13,776 nt of DNA from Alphaproteobacteria bacterium (GTDB taxonomy: Bacteria; Pseudomonadota; Alphaproteobacteria; Micavibrionales; Micavibrionaceae), in assembly GCA_023301785.1 (NCBI GenBank), contig JALZUF010000129.1:1-13776 (forward strand), written 5' to 3'. Under the pieces are notes generated by a model. It was not told the origin of the DNA. It did not search any database and worked only from the letters and a program-made list of their open reading frames with translations. Below are positions 1 to 6,880 of this stretch, piece after piece; position 1 is the first letter of the stretch; each line of letters starts with the position of its first letter. Both the position numbers and the translations under genes were made by a program.

Positions 1-1
1 A

Positions 2-115
2 GCTCTTGAAATTGATGAAAGTAAATTCATGCATGTAGGACTGCTTGCATCTTTAGATGCTGGCGAGTTCTGTGTTTGTCAGAATGGCACAATTACAAAG
101 AGGGTGATGCTATAA
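2..115 (+). CDS. C-terminal end of an unidentified protein (partial)
   Basis: An open frame runs in from the left edge and ends at a TAA at 113-115, giving 37 visible residues that end in ITKRVML. The start lies outside the window. The stop is two bases before the ATG of the DsbA-like gene, and that gene's ribosome-binding purines lie inside this frame, so the two are probably co-transcribed. I see no recognisable motif in this short piece and offer no function. It could be a chance open frame, but its tight junction with the next gene is typical of this operon. Confidence 0.5.
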   Translation, partial: ALEIDESKFMHVGLLASLDAGEFCVCQNGTITKRVML

Positions 116-117
116 AT

Positions 118-894
118 ATGAATAGAGAAGTGACTTACAACTGGAAAAGCCAAATCCTATTACTAATCGGAGCATTGCTAATAAATGTGATGCTAGTTAG
201 TGGCGCTAAGGCCGAAAAAGCCGAATCAGAAGAAGATGAGCTAGTCCTTGAAAGCGGTTTTGTAGCTAAGATTAGCGATATCGTGCTAGGAAACAGTGAT
301 TCAGAAATAGTTATAGTTGAGTATTTTTCACCGACATGCCTGCATTGCGTCAATTATCATAAACGCATATTTCCAGAAATTAAGAAGAAGTTCATTGATA
401 CTGGAAGAGTGCAATATATCGTGCGTGAGTTTATTGGCAATAAGCAGGATTTAGACGCAACTATCTTAGCTAGATGCTCTGGTGATCAGGATAGTTACTT
501 TAAATTTAAGGATGTAATTTTAGAGAAGCAGGATAGCTGGGCGTACAGCAAGAACTACAGAGAGATTCTAACTAATATTGGAATAATGGGCGGGGTTTCA
601 GCTGAACAATACGCTATGTGTTTAAATGATGAATCTAAAATCAAATTTCTTATAGAAAATACTAAGCTACTAGCAAAAGAACCACGCTTTATTGGCACAC
701 CTGTATTTTTCATTAATGGCAAGCAATTCACAAAGCAGTATACCGTTGAGGAACTGACGAAAGCTATAAATGCGGAAGAAAATCTAAAGCGTTTAAAGAC
801 AGCAGCACTTTCTCCCGAGATTAAAAAGACATTAGAGGAATTGAGCGAGTTTTCGAGACGGTTAAATGAATATCAATTCTCTAGAGGTGGTTGA
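118..894 (+). CDS. DsbA-like periplasmic thiol-disulfide oxidoreductase
   Basis: A 258-residue secreted thioredoxin-fold protein. Residues 13-29 are hydrophobic and are followed by AKA (30-32), a plausible signal-peptidase I site. The active-site motif is CLHC at 74-77 within EYFSPTCLHC, and the cis-proline loop is GTPVFF with Pro at about 195. These are hallmarks of the DsbA/DsbG-like family in Rickettsiales and related bacteria. The frame is open back to a TTG at 76, but ATG 118 puts the signal peptide at the N terminus and has AAAGAGGG (97-104) upstream, though the spacing is rather long. F-type transfer loci often carry their own disulfide enzymes (TrbB, TraF). A role in folding Cys-rich transfer proteins such as TraU is inference; a general housekeeping DsbA is the alternative. 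Confidence 0.88.
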   Translation: MNREVTYNWKSQILLLIGALLINVMLVSGAKAEKAESEEDELVLESGFVAKISDIVLGNSDSEIVIVEYFSPTCLHCVNYHKRIFPEIKKKFIDTGRVQYIVREFIGNKQDLDATILARCSGDQDSYFKFKDVILEKQDSWAYSKNYREILTNIGIMGGVSAEQYAMCLNDESKIKFLIENTKLLAKEPRFIGTPVFFINGKQFTKQYTVEELTKAINAEENLKRLKTAALSPEIKKTLEELSEFSRRLNEYQFSRGG

Positions 895-895
895 T

Positions 896-1141
896 ATGAG
901 TATCTGGATTGATTTTGAAGAAGAATATTTGAGTGGACATAGAGTAAATGAGAGAAAGCAAATGAAGAAGCGATTTGAGGATATTAGGCACAAAAGCCAG
1001 AAGGATATACAGCTTGCAATATCAGTTGAAGCTTATGAGCGCAAACTAGCTATTAAGAGATATCAGAAGCAAAGACAAGGTCAGGTGGTGAAGCTTGATA
1101 GAGGTATTTCACTATATAGCTGGGATAGAAAGCAAATTTAA
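896..1141 (+). CDS. Small charged protein of unknown function
   Basis: An 81-residue frame starting at ATG 896, one base after the stop of the DsbA-like gene, with AGAGGTGG at 883-890 as a well-spaced ribosome-binding site. The frame stays open upstream to 866, but the internal ATG has the good site. The product is highly charged, rich in Lys/Arg/Glu/Gln and probably helical in the middle (about residues 15-60), with no signal peptide or membrane segment, so it should be cytoplasmic. I do not recognise a family. A small helical basic protein beside mobilisation genes could bind DNA or a transfer protein, but nothing in the sequence proves it. Confidence 0.6.
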   Translation: MSIWIDFEEEYLSGHRVNERKQMKKRFEDIRHKSQKDIQLAISVEAYERKLAIKRYQKQRQGQVVKLDRGISLYSWDRKQI

Positions 1142-1160
1142 TTTTAAGAGAGAAGAATTT

Positions 1161-1649
1161 ATGAGTAATACAACGAGTAATAATAAGACAACGAATATAA
1201 TACTTGGGCTAATGACAGCGGTTATGGTGTTTCTAGGAGCCCAGCTACATAACATGCGCAATGATGCAAATACCAATCAAGAAAAACTTTATACGCTTAT
1301 GAAGTCTTTTTATGGGCATGTTTGGGCCAATGACCTAAAGGAAGAAGGAAGAAGATTGGCGGTTGCAAATCACTTACAAAAGCAGTTGGACGGCGATCAA
1401 TACGGAATAGCTCCAACCAAAGACCTATTAAAGCATGGAGTAGATGGAATCACGGCTTATGTAGATTTAAGCAATGGGGAGTTAATGAGCTGGATAAAGA
1501 TGGTTCCTGCGCAAAGTGAAGTATATGGAAACTTACTCACAATAAGAGATTATGCGCCGATATCTAATACAAAACAATTATCAAAGAAGCCAACTAAGTC
1601 AAGTGGTGAAGAAAATGCAGAGGTAATAAAAAATGAAAGCAGCAAGTAA
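1161..1649 (+). CDS. Single-pass membrane protein of unknown function
   Basis: A 162-residue product from ATG 1161, preceded by AGAGAGAAG at a suitable distance. The frame is open further upstream, but that start would overlap the previous gene. After a polar N terminus (about 12 residues, Ser/Thr/Asn-rich) there is one hydrophobic helix at about 13-27 (IILGLMTAVMVFLGA), then a mostly hydrophilic domain ending in a Lys/Ser/Glu-rich tail. This fits an inner-membrane protein with a periplasmic domain, or an uncleaved signal anchor. No known family is recognised. It overlaps the next gene by 17 bases, which supports co-translation. Its place at the head of the transfer region suggests an accessory transfer function, by context only. 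Confidence 0.65.
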   Translation: MSNTTSNNKTTNIILGLMTAVMVFLGAQLHNMRNDANTNQEKLYTLMKSFYGHVWANDLKEEGRRLAVANHLQKQLDGDQYGIAPTKDLLKHGVDGITAYVDLSNGELMSWIKMVPAQSEVYGNLLTIRDYAPISNTKQLSKKPTKSSGEENAEVIKNESSK

Positions 1650-1956
1650 TACAAAAAAGATACTAGAAAAGATAAAAGCATTAGAGATTGAGAGGTCAAA
1701 ATTACTGACTTTACGCAAAGATGAGATCTGGAATGTGCTTGAGGCTAGTGGCGGTCTGACACTTGATAATAAATTACTAGCAGGTCTTGCTATTTATGCA
1801 GGCAATCCCGCAAATACAAATTCTGGTTTTCTAAAGGAGCTAATGGCTCTGGCGGATAGTGCGTTTCCCAGTAGGAATAGGAAGGATAATAAAAAGCAGG
1901 ACAGGAAAGCTACTGTACTGGAGGGGCCAACTAAAGAAGGTGCGCCTCATGGATAG
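1633..1956 (+). CDS. Possible Ti-type TraC-like small mobilisation protein
   Basis: A 107-residue basic protein. Residues 8-35 form a charged, likely coiled helix (KILEKIKALEIERSKLL), followed by a segment around Gly-Leu-Ala that ends in a Lys/Arg-rich tail. In Ti-plasmid-like systems a small TraC with an N-terminal helix precedes TraD beside the relaxase TraA, and the shape, size and position here match that pair. The gene overlaps the previous gene by 17 bases and the next by 8. The TraC name rests more on position next to the better-recognised TraD than on motif identity. This is not the F-type TraC ATPase, which lies at 7195-9918. The expected role is an accessory relaxosome protein acting at oriT in the cytoplasm. 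Confidence 0.5.
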   Translation: MKAASNTKKILEKIKALEIERSKLLTLRKDEIWNVLEASGGLTLDNKLLAGLAIYAGNPANTNSGFLKELMALADSAFPSRNRKDNKKQDRKATVLEGPTKEGAPHG

Positions 1957-2143
1957 GAAGGAAGATACAAGGAAGAAGATACAGCTGGGTGGTTTGTTTG
2001 TAAAAGCAGGATTAGATCATATGCACCCGAAGGATGCATATATTTTGTATGGAATGCTTATAGATTGCAAGAGAGCCTTAGAGAAGAAGCCAGAACTCAG
2101 GGAGAAGTGGGCCTTTATGGGCAAAGAGCTTTTAATGGGTTAG
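1949..2143 (+). CDS. traD: Ti-type conjugal transfer protein TraD (small)
   Basis: A 64-residue protein starting at ATG 1949, inside the end of the preceding gene (8-base overlap), with AAGAAGG at 1934-1940 as its site. The N-terminal motif RKEDTRKKIQLGGLFVKAGL is the signature of the short TraD family of Ti-type plasmids (Pfam TraD, about 65-75 residues), which is distinct from the large F-type coupling protein also called TraD. The frame is open upstream to 1859, but that would add 30 residues overlapping the neighbour. In Ti-like systems TraC and TraD accompany the TraA relaxase/helicase; no relaxase is in this window. A cytoplasmic accessory role in DNA processing is inferred. Confidence 0.75.
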   Translation: MDRKEDTRKKIQLGGLFVKAGLDHMHPKDAYILYGMLIDCKRALEKKPELREKWAFMGKELLMG

Positions 2144-2197
2144 TGCGCAATAAATAGTTAAAAGAATAATCAGAGGTTAGATATGAGGTAAGAGCAA

Positions 2198-2434
2198 ATG
2201 AACTTAACTAACTTAGTAAAAAGATCGGTTTATGGACTGGTAATAATATCTGGGGTGATGTTCTTTACAGAGGTTGCTTATGCAAAGCTTGTTATGGATA
2301 TCAGCAGTACAAATACATCGCATCCTTTAGTTACTGGTATTGAGTCTTACTGGGAGATGGCCGTACTGGTATTAGTGAGTTGTGGTGGAGTTAAATCAAT
2401 TAATAAAGAGGAAAATCAAAATGATAAAAAATAA
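2198..2434 (+). CDS. Truncated paralogue of the adjacent pilin
   Basis: A 78-residue frame with a good ribosome-binding site (GAGGTAAGAG just before ATG 2198). Its first 52 residues align without a gap to the pilin gene 277 bases downstream: both have a signal peptide ending FTEVAYA|K at residues 23-30, then D34, PL at 43-44, GI at 47-48 and W52. After about residue 60 the similarity is lost. This copy ends in a polar Lys/Asn/Glu tail and lacks the glycine/alanine-rich loop and second membrane helix of the pilin. It is therefore a tandem duplicate that has lost its C-terminal half. It may be a decaying pseudogene or a short secreted peptide of its own; the intact start signals do not decide between these. 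Confidence 0.6.
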   Translation: MNLTNLVKRSVYGLVIISGVMFFTEVAYAKLVMDISSTNTSHPLVTGIESYWEMAVLVLVSCGGVKSINKEENQNDKK

Positions 2435-2474
2435 AACAACTAAAGAAACGATAAAACAAAAGAAAGAGGGGAAT

Positions 2475-2768
2475 ATGAGATTCAAGTATTTAACAAAAGG
2501 ATTAATTTATGCATCAGCAATAACAGCTGGAGTAATGTGTTTTACAGAAGTTGCTTATGCAAAGTTTGATATAGATGCAGGAGTTGCAGCTGCAACTGAT
2601 CCGCTAATAAAAGGTATTAAGGATCATTGGGGTAAGGGGGTGATGCTCACTGGCGGCGGCGCTGCATTATTTGGAGAAGGAGACGGTAGGCAAAGAGCAA
2701 TTAGAGCTGCAGTTGCTGCTGGTTCAGCAGGTGCGGTAATTTTAGGTATGGTTGCTCTATTAACTTAA
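2475..2768 (+). CDS. traA: Probable F-type pilin (TraA-like propilin)
   Basis: A 97-residue preprotein. A signal peptide (residues 1-29, ending VAYA) would leave a mature chain of about 68 residues, close to the 70 of F pilin. The mature part has a short polar N terminus, a first Gly/Ala-rich hydrophobic segment (about 52-66), a charged loop (GEGDGRQR) and a second hydrophobic helix (about 74-96) ending LLT. It lies directly upstream of traL, as traA does in F. ATG 2475 is chosen because AAAGAGGGG (2463-2471) precedes it and because the duplicate upstream aligns from exactly this codon; an in-frame ATG at 2421 also has purines upstream. The pilin role comes from topology and position, since pilins diverge too far for motif recognition. 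Confidence 0.72.
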   Translation: MRFKYLTKGLIYASAITAGVMCFTEVAYAKFDIDAGVAAATDPLIKGIKDHWGKGVMLTGGGAALFGEGDGRQRAIRAAVAAGSAGAVILGMVALLT

Positions 2769-2777
2769 AGGTGGTGT

Positions 2778-3062
2778 ATGAAACGACGTACTTTTATTCC
2801 TTGTTTAAACAAGCAGCGCAAGATTTATAATTTTACTATAGGTGGGGTGGTAGGCTGCGTTATTGGTTTTGTGATATGTGGTTTAAGCAAGGGTATATTA
2901 TGGGGGCTTGCGGGCGGTGGAATCGGTTTTAATGTTGGTAACTGGATAGCGGGTATGTTGTTTAAGGGATATTTACAGAGATTTATCTATTGGAATTTGC
3001 CTTATACAAAAGATTGGTTGGATAAGAACGCGCCAGAGAGTTCAGAGAAAGAAGAATTGTAG
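2778..3062 (+). CDS. traL: Conjugative pilus assembly protein TraL
   Basis: A 94-residue inner-membrane protein, close to the 91 of F TraL. After a short basic N terminus it has a glycine-rich hydrophobic stretch (about residues 18-62, GGVVGCVIGFVICGL then GLAGGGIGFNVGNWIAG), followed by a cytoplasmic-type tail with FKGYLQRFIYWNLP, a TraL-like ending. It follows the pilin by 9 bases with AGGTGG just before the ATG, and precedes traE, exactly the F order. TraL, TraE and TraB are thought to form the inner-membrane part of the pilus assembly platform (TraL is comparable to VirB3). Confidence 0.88.
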   Translation: MKRRTFIPCLNKQRKIYNFTIGGVVGCVIGFVICGLSKGILWGLAGGGIGFNVGNWIAGMLFKGYLQRFIYWNLPYTKDWLDKNAPESSEKEEL

Positions 3063-3078
3063 TTAGAGGATAGTAGCG

Positions 3079-3654
3079 ATGCAGTTAAATATAATGAATC
3101 AGAGCATAGAGACAGTAGCAAGGCAACGTAACATATTTTTAGTGTTATGTAGTCTGTCTTTAATGTGTTTGGTTTTGGTAAGTTTAAAGCTTTTGAGTGT
3201 TTCAGAGAGGACAATATTGGTGCCTGGATTACATCAAGAGGTATGGACGAGTGATAAGAAGGTTTCATCTGGTTATTTAGAGGAGAGTGCGGCTATGTAT
3301 TTGCCACTATTGCTTGATTTAGATCCGACTTCTATTGATTGGAAGAGAGACAGGATATTAATGCATGTTTCTACGACTGATGCTTCTGCGCTAGAGAAGC
3401 TTAAAGAGTATTTTGCTAAAGCTAAAGAAGACTACAAGCATTTTGGTTTAAGCACTCATTTTGCCTTAAAGAAGCTTGAAACTGATTCGGATAGTTTAAA
3501 GGTTATAGCTCATGGTCAGTTGATTAGTAGGTTTGGTAATCGTGGCTTTGAAAGCGATCCTAAAGTGTATGGGTTAGCTTTTGAGTGGGTTGCTGGGAGA
3601 TTGTTATTGAAAGAATTTGTAAGTATTGCAAAAGAGGATTTAGAGGATGAGTAG
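3079..3654 (+). CDS. traE: Conjugative transfer protein TraE
   Basis: A 191-residue protein (F TraE is 188). It has an N-terminal cytoplasmic piece, one membrane helix at about residues 20-40 (FLVLCSLSLMCLVLVSLKLL), then a periplasmic domain. This includes VSERTILVPGLHQEVWTS, a typical TraE entry into the periplasmic fold, and a C-terminal GLAFEWVAGRLLLKEF strand region. TraE belongs to the VirB8-like fold group and is part of the inner-membrane assembly platform of the F-type pilus. AGAGGA precedes ATG 3079. Its last 8 bases overlap the start of traK, consistent with translational coupling. Confidence 0.92.
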   Translation: MQLNIMNQSIETVARQRNIFLVLCSLSLMCLVLVSLKLLSVSERTILVPGLHQEVWTSDKKVSSGYLEESAAMYLPLLLDLDPTSIDWKRDRILMHVSTTDASALEKLKEYFAKAKEDYKHFGLSTHFALKKLETDSDSLKVIAHGQLISRFGNRGFESDPKVYGLAFEWVAGRLLLKEFVSIAKEDLEDE

Positions 3655-4381
3655 TAGAATTAGAAATATATTAGTGACGTTGGTTGCCTTGAGTATGACG
3701 CAAGGCTTTATTGCCAATTCAGTTTTTGCTTCTGGTGCTGGATGCGCGGTAAGAGCTGAAAAAGCAACTGCTGCATATAAGAAGCCTCTTAAACTAAGCA
3801 TTAGCCAGAGCGGTATTAACAGAATTAGTTTTGCACCTAATATTGTAACTAATATATGGGGTGATGCTGATGATTATAGTGCAAGTTTATCAGCAAATGG
3901 CAGTGAGATATTTTTAACTTCAAAGCTAGAGGCGGGTAATAACATTGCAATAGCTGTTTCTTTAGCTGGTGGAAGAATAGTGGATCTAATATTAGAAACC
4001 AATAAGGGCAAGCCACAGATTATTAACCTTAATCTACAGGATGAAGAGGAAAAGCAAAATATAGAGCAAAAGGAAGCTGAAGCGATGTTAAATGCGATGC
4101 GCAGTGGAATTAGAGGCAAGTATTACATAAAACAGGATACTAGAGAATTTAAAATACCTTTCCACAAGGGGCTTATTGCCAAGAGCGATAGAATATATCG
4201 TTTTGGCAATATGATAGGTATCCCCCTTTTATTGAAGAATGGCGCAAAGGAGCAGTTAAAGATTGATGTAGGAAGAGCTATGAGAAGTTTAAATAATGTA
4301 TTTGCATTACAAGTTGATAATTTAACGTTAGCTCCAAACATGACAACACAAGCATATATAGTAATTGCAGGGAGTAATTAG
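3647..4381 (+). CDS. traK: Outer-membrane core protein TraK
   Basis: A 244-residue secreted protein, the same size as F TraK (242). The signal peptide spans about residues 1-28 and ends SVFA. The body shows the TraK pattern of repeated beta strands: LKLSISQSGINRISF, then a segment ending in SEIFLTSKLEAG, then ISL-type strands that end in INLNLQ. A Glu/Gln/Lys-rich linker (about 130-148) separates it from a C-terminal domain rich in NN/LAPN turns. TraK is the secretin-like (VirB9-like) component that, with TraV and TraB, spans the periplasm and outer membrane. It overlaps traE by 8 bases, and traB starts one base after its stop. Confidence 0.88.
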   Translation: MSSRIRNILVTLVALSMTQGFIANSVFASGAGCAVRAEKATAAYKKPLKLSISQSGINRISFAPNIVTNIWGDADDYSASLSANGSEIFLTSKLEAGNNIAIAVSLAGGRIVDLILETNKGKPQIINLNLQDEEEKQNIEQKEAEAMLNAMRSGIRGKYYIKQDTREFKIPFHKGLIAKSDRIYRFGNMIGIPLLLKNGAKEQLKIDVGRAMRSLNNVFALQVDNLTLAPNMTTQAYIVIAGSN

Positions 4382-4382
4382 A

Positions 4383-5618
4383 ATGATGGAATGGTTTAAA
4401 GAGAATATTGCAGCTGTTTTTGGTCGTCAGGATGATGATAGTAATACCAAGATTAGCAAAAGACAAAAGTTGGTAGTTAAGCTTGTTTTGAGTGTTTTAA
4501 TGGTAGCAGGTTTTGCTATGGCTGTTTTAGTTCAAGAAAAGAGCGAAGCTTATCAAAACAAGAATGCGCCAGTAAAGAAGCCATTGGCAAAGATAGAGCT
4601 GCCAGATACGACGATAGATAAGGAGCGTAGGTGGAGAGAGCATTTTGAGTCAATAATTGCAGATCAAACCAGAGCGGTAAATGACCGTCTTCAGGCTATG
4701 GAAGAGGGGCAATCACAGCTAGTCAAAAAAGCTGAGGAATCGGTTGAAAGAGATTTAAGTGAAACCAGGGAGAAGTTAGCACTTGCACAAGCTGAATTAA
4801 TAAGTGCGAGTTTGGAGCTAAAGAAAGTTGCTAGCATAGAAGCAGATAGGGCTAATTCATCACCTATTCATAGAGAATCCTCAATGAATGCACAGGAGTT
4901 TGAACAAGAAATAGAGTTTGATAGGCCTAAATCAGCTGCAAATTATGTACCAGAGGGGATATTTTTCATGGGGAATTTAGTGGGTGGTGTTGTTGTTTCA
5001 ACGGCTCTTAGTGCTCCAGATGAAAATTCAACACCTGTTAGTATTAAATTACAAGGTAGGTTTGATGTTAGGGGCGATAAGCTAACTAATTTATCTCCAT
5101 TGAACAAGATAGATCTCAAACATTGTCGAATAATGGGAAGTGCGTATGGTGATTTATCTAGTGAAAGAGCGATTATTCGTTTAGAGAAGCTGGTTTGTGA
5201 AGAAAATGGTTTGATACAAACTAGTAAAATCGCTGGTCAGGTTTTTGGGCCTGATGGATATAACGGAATAAAAGGCACCGTAATATCTACTTCTAGCAAA
5301 CATATTAAAAATGCAGCGCTTGGTGGTGTAATTAGTGGTTTAAGTGGTGCTGCTAAAGGACAAGATGGTGCAAGTATTACGGGTGCTGGATTAATCTCTA
5401 CAAAGAAGAAGGGAATTGGTGACATGTTAGGTCAAGGTGCTTTGCAAGGAGCAAGTAATGCTGGTGAAAAAGTAGCAGATTATTATTTAAGACAAGCAGA
5501 ATCTATGAGTCCAGTTCTAACAATTGACCCTGGGGTAAGAGTTAGTGCACAAATCACCAAAGGTTTTTTTGTAGGAGAGGTTGGAACACATAAGAAAATC
5601 AAGAAAGCGAAAAAGTAG
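4383..5618 (+). CDS. traB: Envelope-spanning core protein TraB (VirB10-like)
   Basis: A 411-residue protein (F TraB is 475). A short cytoplasmic N terminus is followed by one membrane helix (about 31-50), a charged coiled-coil region (about 75-150) and a VirB10/TrbI-like beta-barrel domain. The barrel begins at YVPEGIFFMG (from 188) and contains the conserved YGDLSSER (255-262) between two cysteines (248 and 272), as in TraB proteins. A Gly/Ser/Ala-rich stretch (about 310-360) is probably the outer-membrane antenna region. TraB links the inner membrane to the TraK/TraV ring. ATG 4383 is preferred to the upstream in-frame TTG because CAGGGAG (4368-4374) precedes it at normal spacing. The tail is strongly basic (KKIKKAKK). 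Confidence 0.93.
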   Translation: MMEWFKENIAAVFGRQDDDSNTKISKRQKLVVKLVLSVLMVAGFAMAVLVQEKSEAYQNKNAPVKKPLAKIELPDTTIDKERRWREHFESIIADQTRAVNDRLQAMEEGQSQLVKKAEESVERDLSETREKLALAQAELISASLELKKVASIEADRANSSPIHRESSMNAQEFEQEIEFDRPKSAANYVPEGIFFMGNLVGGVVVSTALSAPDENSTPVSIKLQGRFDVRGDKLTNLSPLNKIDLKHCRIMGSAYGDLSSERAIIRLEKLVCEENGLIQTSKIAGQVFGPDGYNGIKGTVISTSSKHIKNAALGGVISGLSGAAKGQDGASITGAGLISTKKKGIGDMLGQGALQGASNAGEKVADYYLRQAESMSPVLTIDPGVRVSAQITKGFFVGEVGTHKKIKKAKK

Positions 5619-5652
5619 ATATAGAGTTTGAAAAAATAATAAAGAGGAAAAT

Positions 5653-6138
5653 ATGGATAGAAGTAAAGGAACTAAGGTGAGTTATGAACTGTCAGTATTT
5701 CAGAAAAACAAGATTTTTGAAAATGCAGTGATACTTAGTATTGTTTTATGTTTTGTTATATGGCTAGCATCATCGTCAAAACTGTCAGTTGATATATTAA
5801 TTGCCATGATTTGGCCTATATCTTTGGTGTTCTATTTTGTTCATAGAACTATTGGTTATCAAAAGTATCTAGAGCGTAATAAGTATTTGGAATGCACATT
5901 TGCAGCAACTGTAGACGAGCTAGTCAGTGAATTAGAAAAAGTGGGTTTAGAGCTAAGGAGCAAAATAGGTAATCAATATATTTTTCAAACTTGTAACTAT
6001 GTGTTTTTAAATAGTCGTGTTGTAGCAAGAGATAATAAAAAATATTGCACTCTATTATTAACAAAAAATTCTTACGAATATCTAAAGGGTTTTTTAAGTC
6101 TAAAATTATTAGATGAGGAGTTTAATAAAGAGAATTAA
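5653..6138 (+). CDS. Two-helix membrane protein, unknown; paralogue of the gene at 9940-10413
   Basis: A 161-residue protein inserted between traB and traV. ATG 5653 has AAAGAGGAAA directly upstream. It shows two hydrophobic helices (about 25-40 and 46-64), a charged helical linker, then a soluble C-terminal domain with GLELR (98-102), NQYIFQTCN (107-115) and KKYCTLLL (129-136). Residues 20-136 align without a gap with residues 12-128 of the protein at 9940-10413; by hand count 29 of 117 positions are identical, including IWL, GLxLR, NxYxFxTxN and CTL. I recognise no known family. In F this slot holds traP, trbD and trbG, which are accessory and poorly conserved. The function is unknown; an envelope-associated accessory to the transfer channel is only inference. 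Confidence 0.75.
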   Translation: MDRSKGTKVSYELSVFQKNKIFENAVILSIVLCFVIWLASSSKLSVDILIAMIWPISLVFYFVHRTIGYQKYLERNKYLECTFAATVDELVSELEKVGLELRSKIGNQYIFQTCNYVFLNSRVVARDNKKYCTLLLTKNSYEYLKGFLSLKLLDEEFNKEN

Positions 6139-6223
6139 AGACGCAGTTAGTACTGATATAAAAACTGAGGTGCTAGTGAATGATTTATTGTATAGATGCG
6201 AACTAATAGCAAAAAGAAACTAA
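6113..6223 (+). CDS. Possible 36-residue small protein
   Basis: A short frame (ATG 6113, TAA 6221-6223) overlaps the 3' end of the preceding gene by 26 bases and fills most of the gap after it. It reads MRSLIKRIKDAVST and onward, is charged with a possible amphipathic helix, and ends AKRN. No convincing ribosome-binding site precedes it, so it could be a relic of a longer gene or noise. Confidence 0.25.
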   Translation: MRSLIKRIKDAVSTDIKTEVLVNDLLYRCELIAKRN

Positions 6224-6243
6224 GAGATTTTTTAGAAAAGGAC

Positions 6244-6297
6244 ATGACTAATAACAAACAAATTAAAGGAATATATGATGAATATATCGAAGAATAA
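6244..6297 (+). CDS. Possible 17-residue leader peptide ahead of the polytopic protein
   Basis: ATG 6244 follows AAAAGGAC closely and opens a 17-codon frame (MTNNKQIKGIYDEYIEE) whose TAA lies 20 bases inside the next gene. The overlap would allow translational coupling, but a chance frame is equally possible in A+T-rich DNA. Confidence 0.2.
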   Translation: MTNNKQIKGIYDEYIEE

Positions 6298-6868
6298 GAC
6301 ATTAATACAGATAAAAAGAGCTACAAAAGAGGTTCCACTTAGTATTTTCTATGCAAGCATCGGATATATGCTTTCTACAATTGGTTTTTTAATTTCAGGA
6401 GATGGATTAGCAATATTAACATTTTTAAGCTTACTTTTGCCTATGGTCTTTAGCGTAGGGTTTTTAACTAAAAACTGTAGTGATTCCAAATTACCAATAA
6501 TAGCTATAGGCGCATATGTGGCACAGGTAGGCATATTCTTTCTGGTGTTTTCTTTGTTTTTCCATGAGGTAGAAAATTTAATCATGAGTGCGTTGTTATT
6601 AGTTACATATTCGATGTGTATTTTCACCGTCGTAGTAGAGTGGTTTGCTTGTTTGCATTTAATGAGTAGAGAGGCGTATCGCAATAAAGTTGAATATATT
6701 TTGAATACAGTATGGATTATATGCTTAGTGATTTCCTACATGTTGTTAGCGATGAAGGGCACCAGCTCAAATCAGTTGCTTACATTTTTGATATTGAGTG
6801 TATTTGGCCGAGTGTGTTTTGAATTATGTGATTATTTAAAAACGAAACCAAATAAACCAATTAATTAA
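6275..6868 (+). CDS. Polytopic membrane protein, unknown function
   Basis: A 197-residue protein with about six hydrophobic helices (roughly 22-40, 44-63, 73-95, 103-125, 143-160 and 166-183) and a basic tail (KTKPNKPIN). AAAGGA at 6265-6270 precedes the paired ATG codons at 6275 and 6278. Its first codons (NISKNK) are nearly identical in DNA to the start of traV 603 bases downstream. I recognise no family. It lies between traB and traV, where F carries the inner-membrane protein TraP (also about 196 residues), but I see no motif to justify that name. It forms a pair with the preceding two-helix protein, an arrangement repeated at 9940-10829. Confidence 0.7.
   Translation: MMNISKNKTLIQIKRATKEVPLSIFYASIGYMLSTIGFLISGDGLAILTFLSLLLPMVFSVGFLTKNCSDSKLPIIAIGAYVAQVGIFFLVFSLFFHEVENLIMSALLLVTYSMCIFTVVVEWFACLHLMSREAYRNKVEYILNTVWIICLVISYMLLAMKGTSSNQLLTFLILSVFGRVCFELCDYLKTKPNKPIN
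6278..6299 (+). repeat. Direct repeat copy 1 (start of the polytopic gene)
   Basis: 22 bases beginning ATGAATATATCGAAG, matching 6881-6902 with a single mismatch (G for A). Upstream, AATTAAAGG is also shared at almost the same distance from the ATG, so the repeat effectively covers the translation-initiation region. Confidence 0.75.
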
Positions 6869-6880
6869 AGGCAAAATAAA

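Noticed and set aside
76..117. Upstream TTG start for the DsbA-like gene
   Set aside because: It would put 14 polar residues before the signal peptide and overlap the preceding frame; ATG 118 fits better.
2421..2474. Earlier in-frame ATG for the pilin
   Set aside because: Purines precede it, but the paralogue aligns from the codon at 2475, which has the stronger site. It is not fully excluded.
2401..5652. Perfect 16-bp match between 2401-2416 and 5637-5652 (TAATAAAGAGGAAAAT)
   Set aside because: Both are A+T-rich ribosome-binding leaders, so chance or convergent selection is adequate.
5637..6132. 10-bp repeat (TAATAAAGAG) flanking the two-helix gene at 5653
   Set aside because: Too short and too low in complexity to claim as an insertion scar like the 20-bp repeat.
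6139..6274. Possible promoter or terminator in the largest gap of the traB-traV interval
   Set aside because: No convincing -35/-10 pair or stem with a T-run; only two weak short frames.
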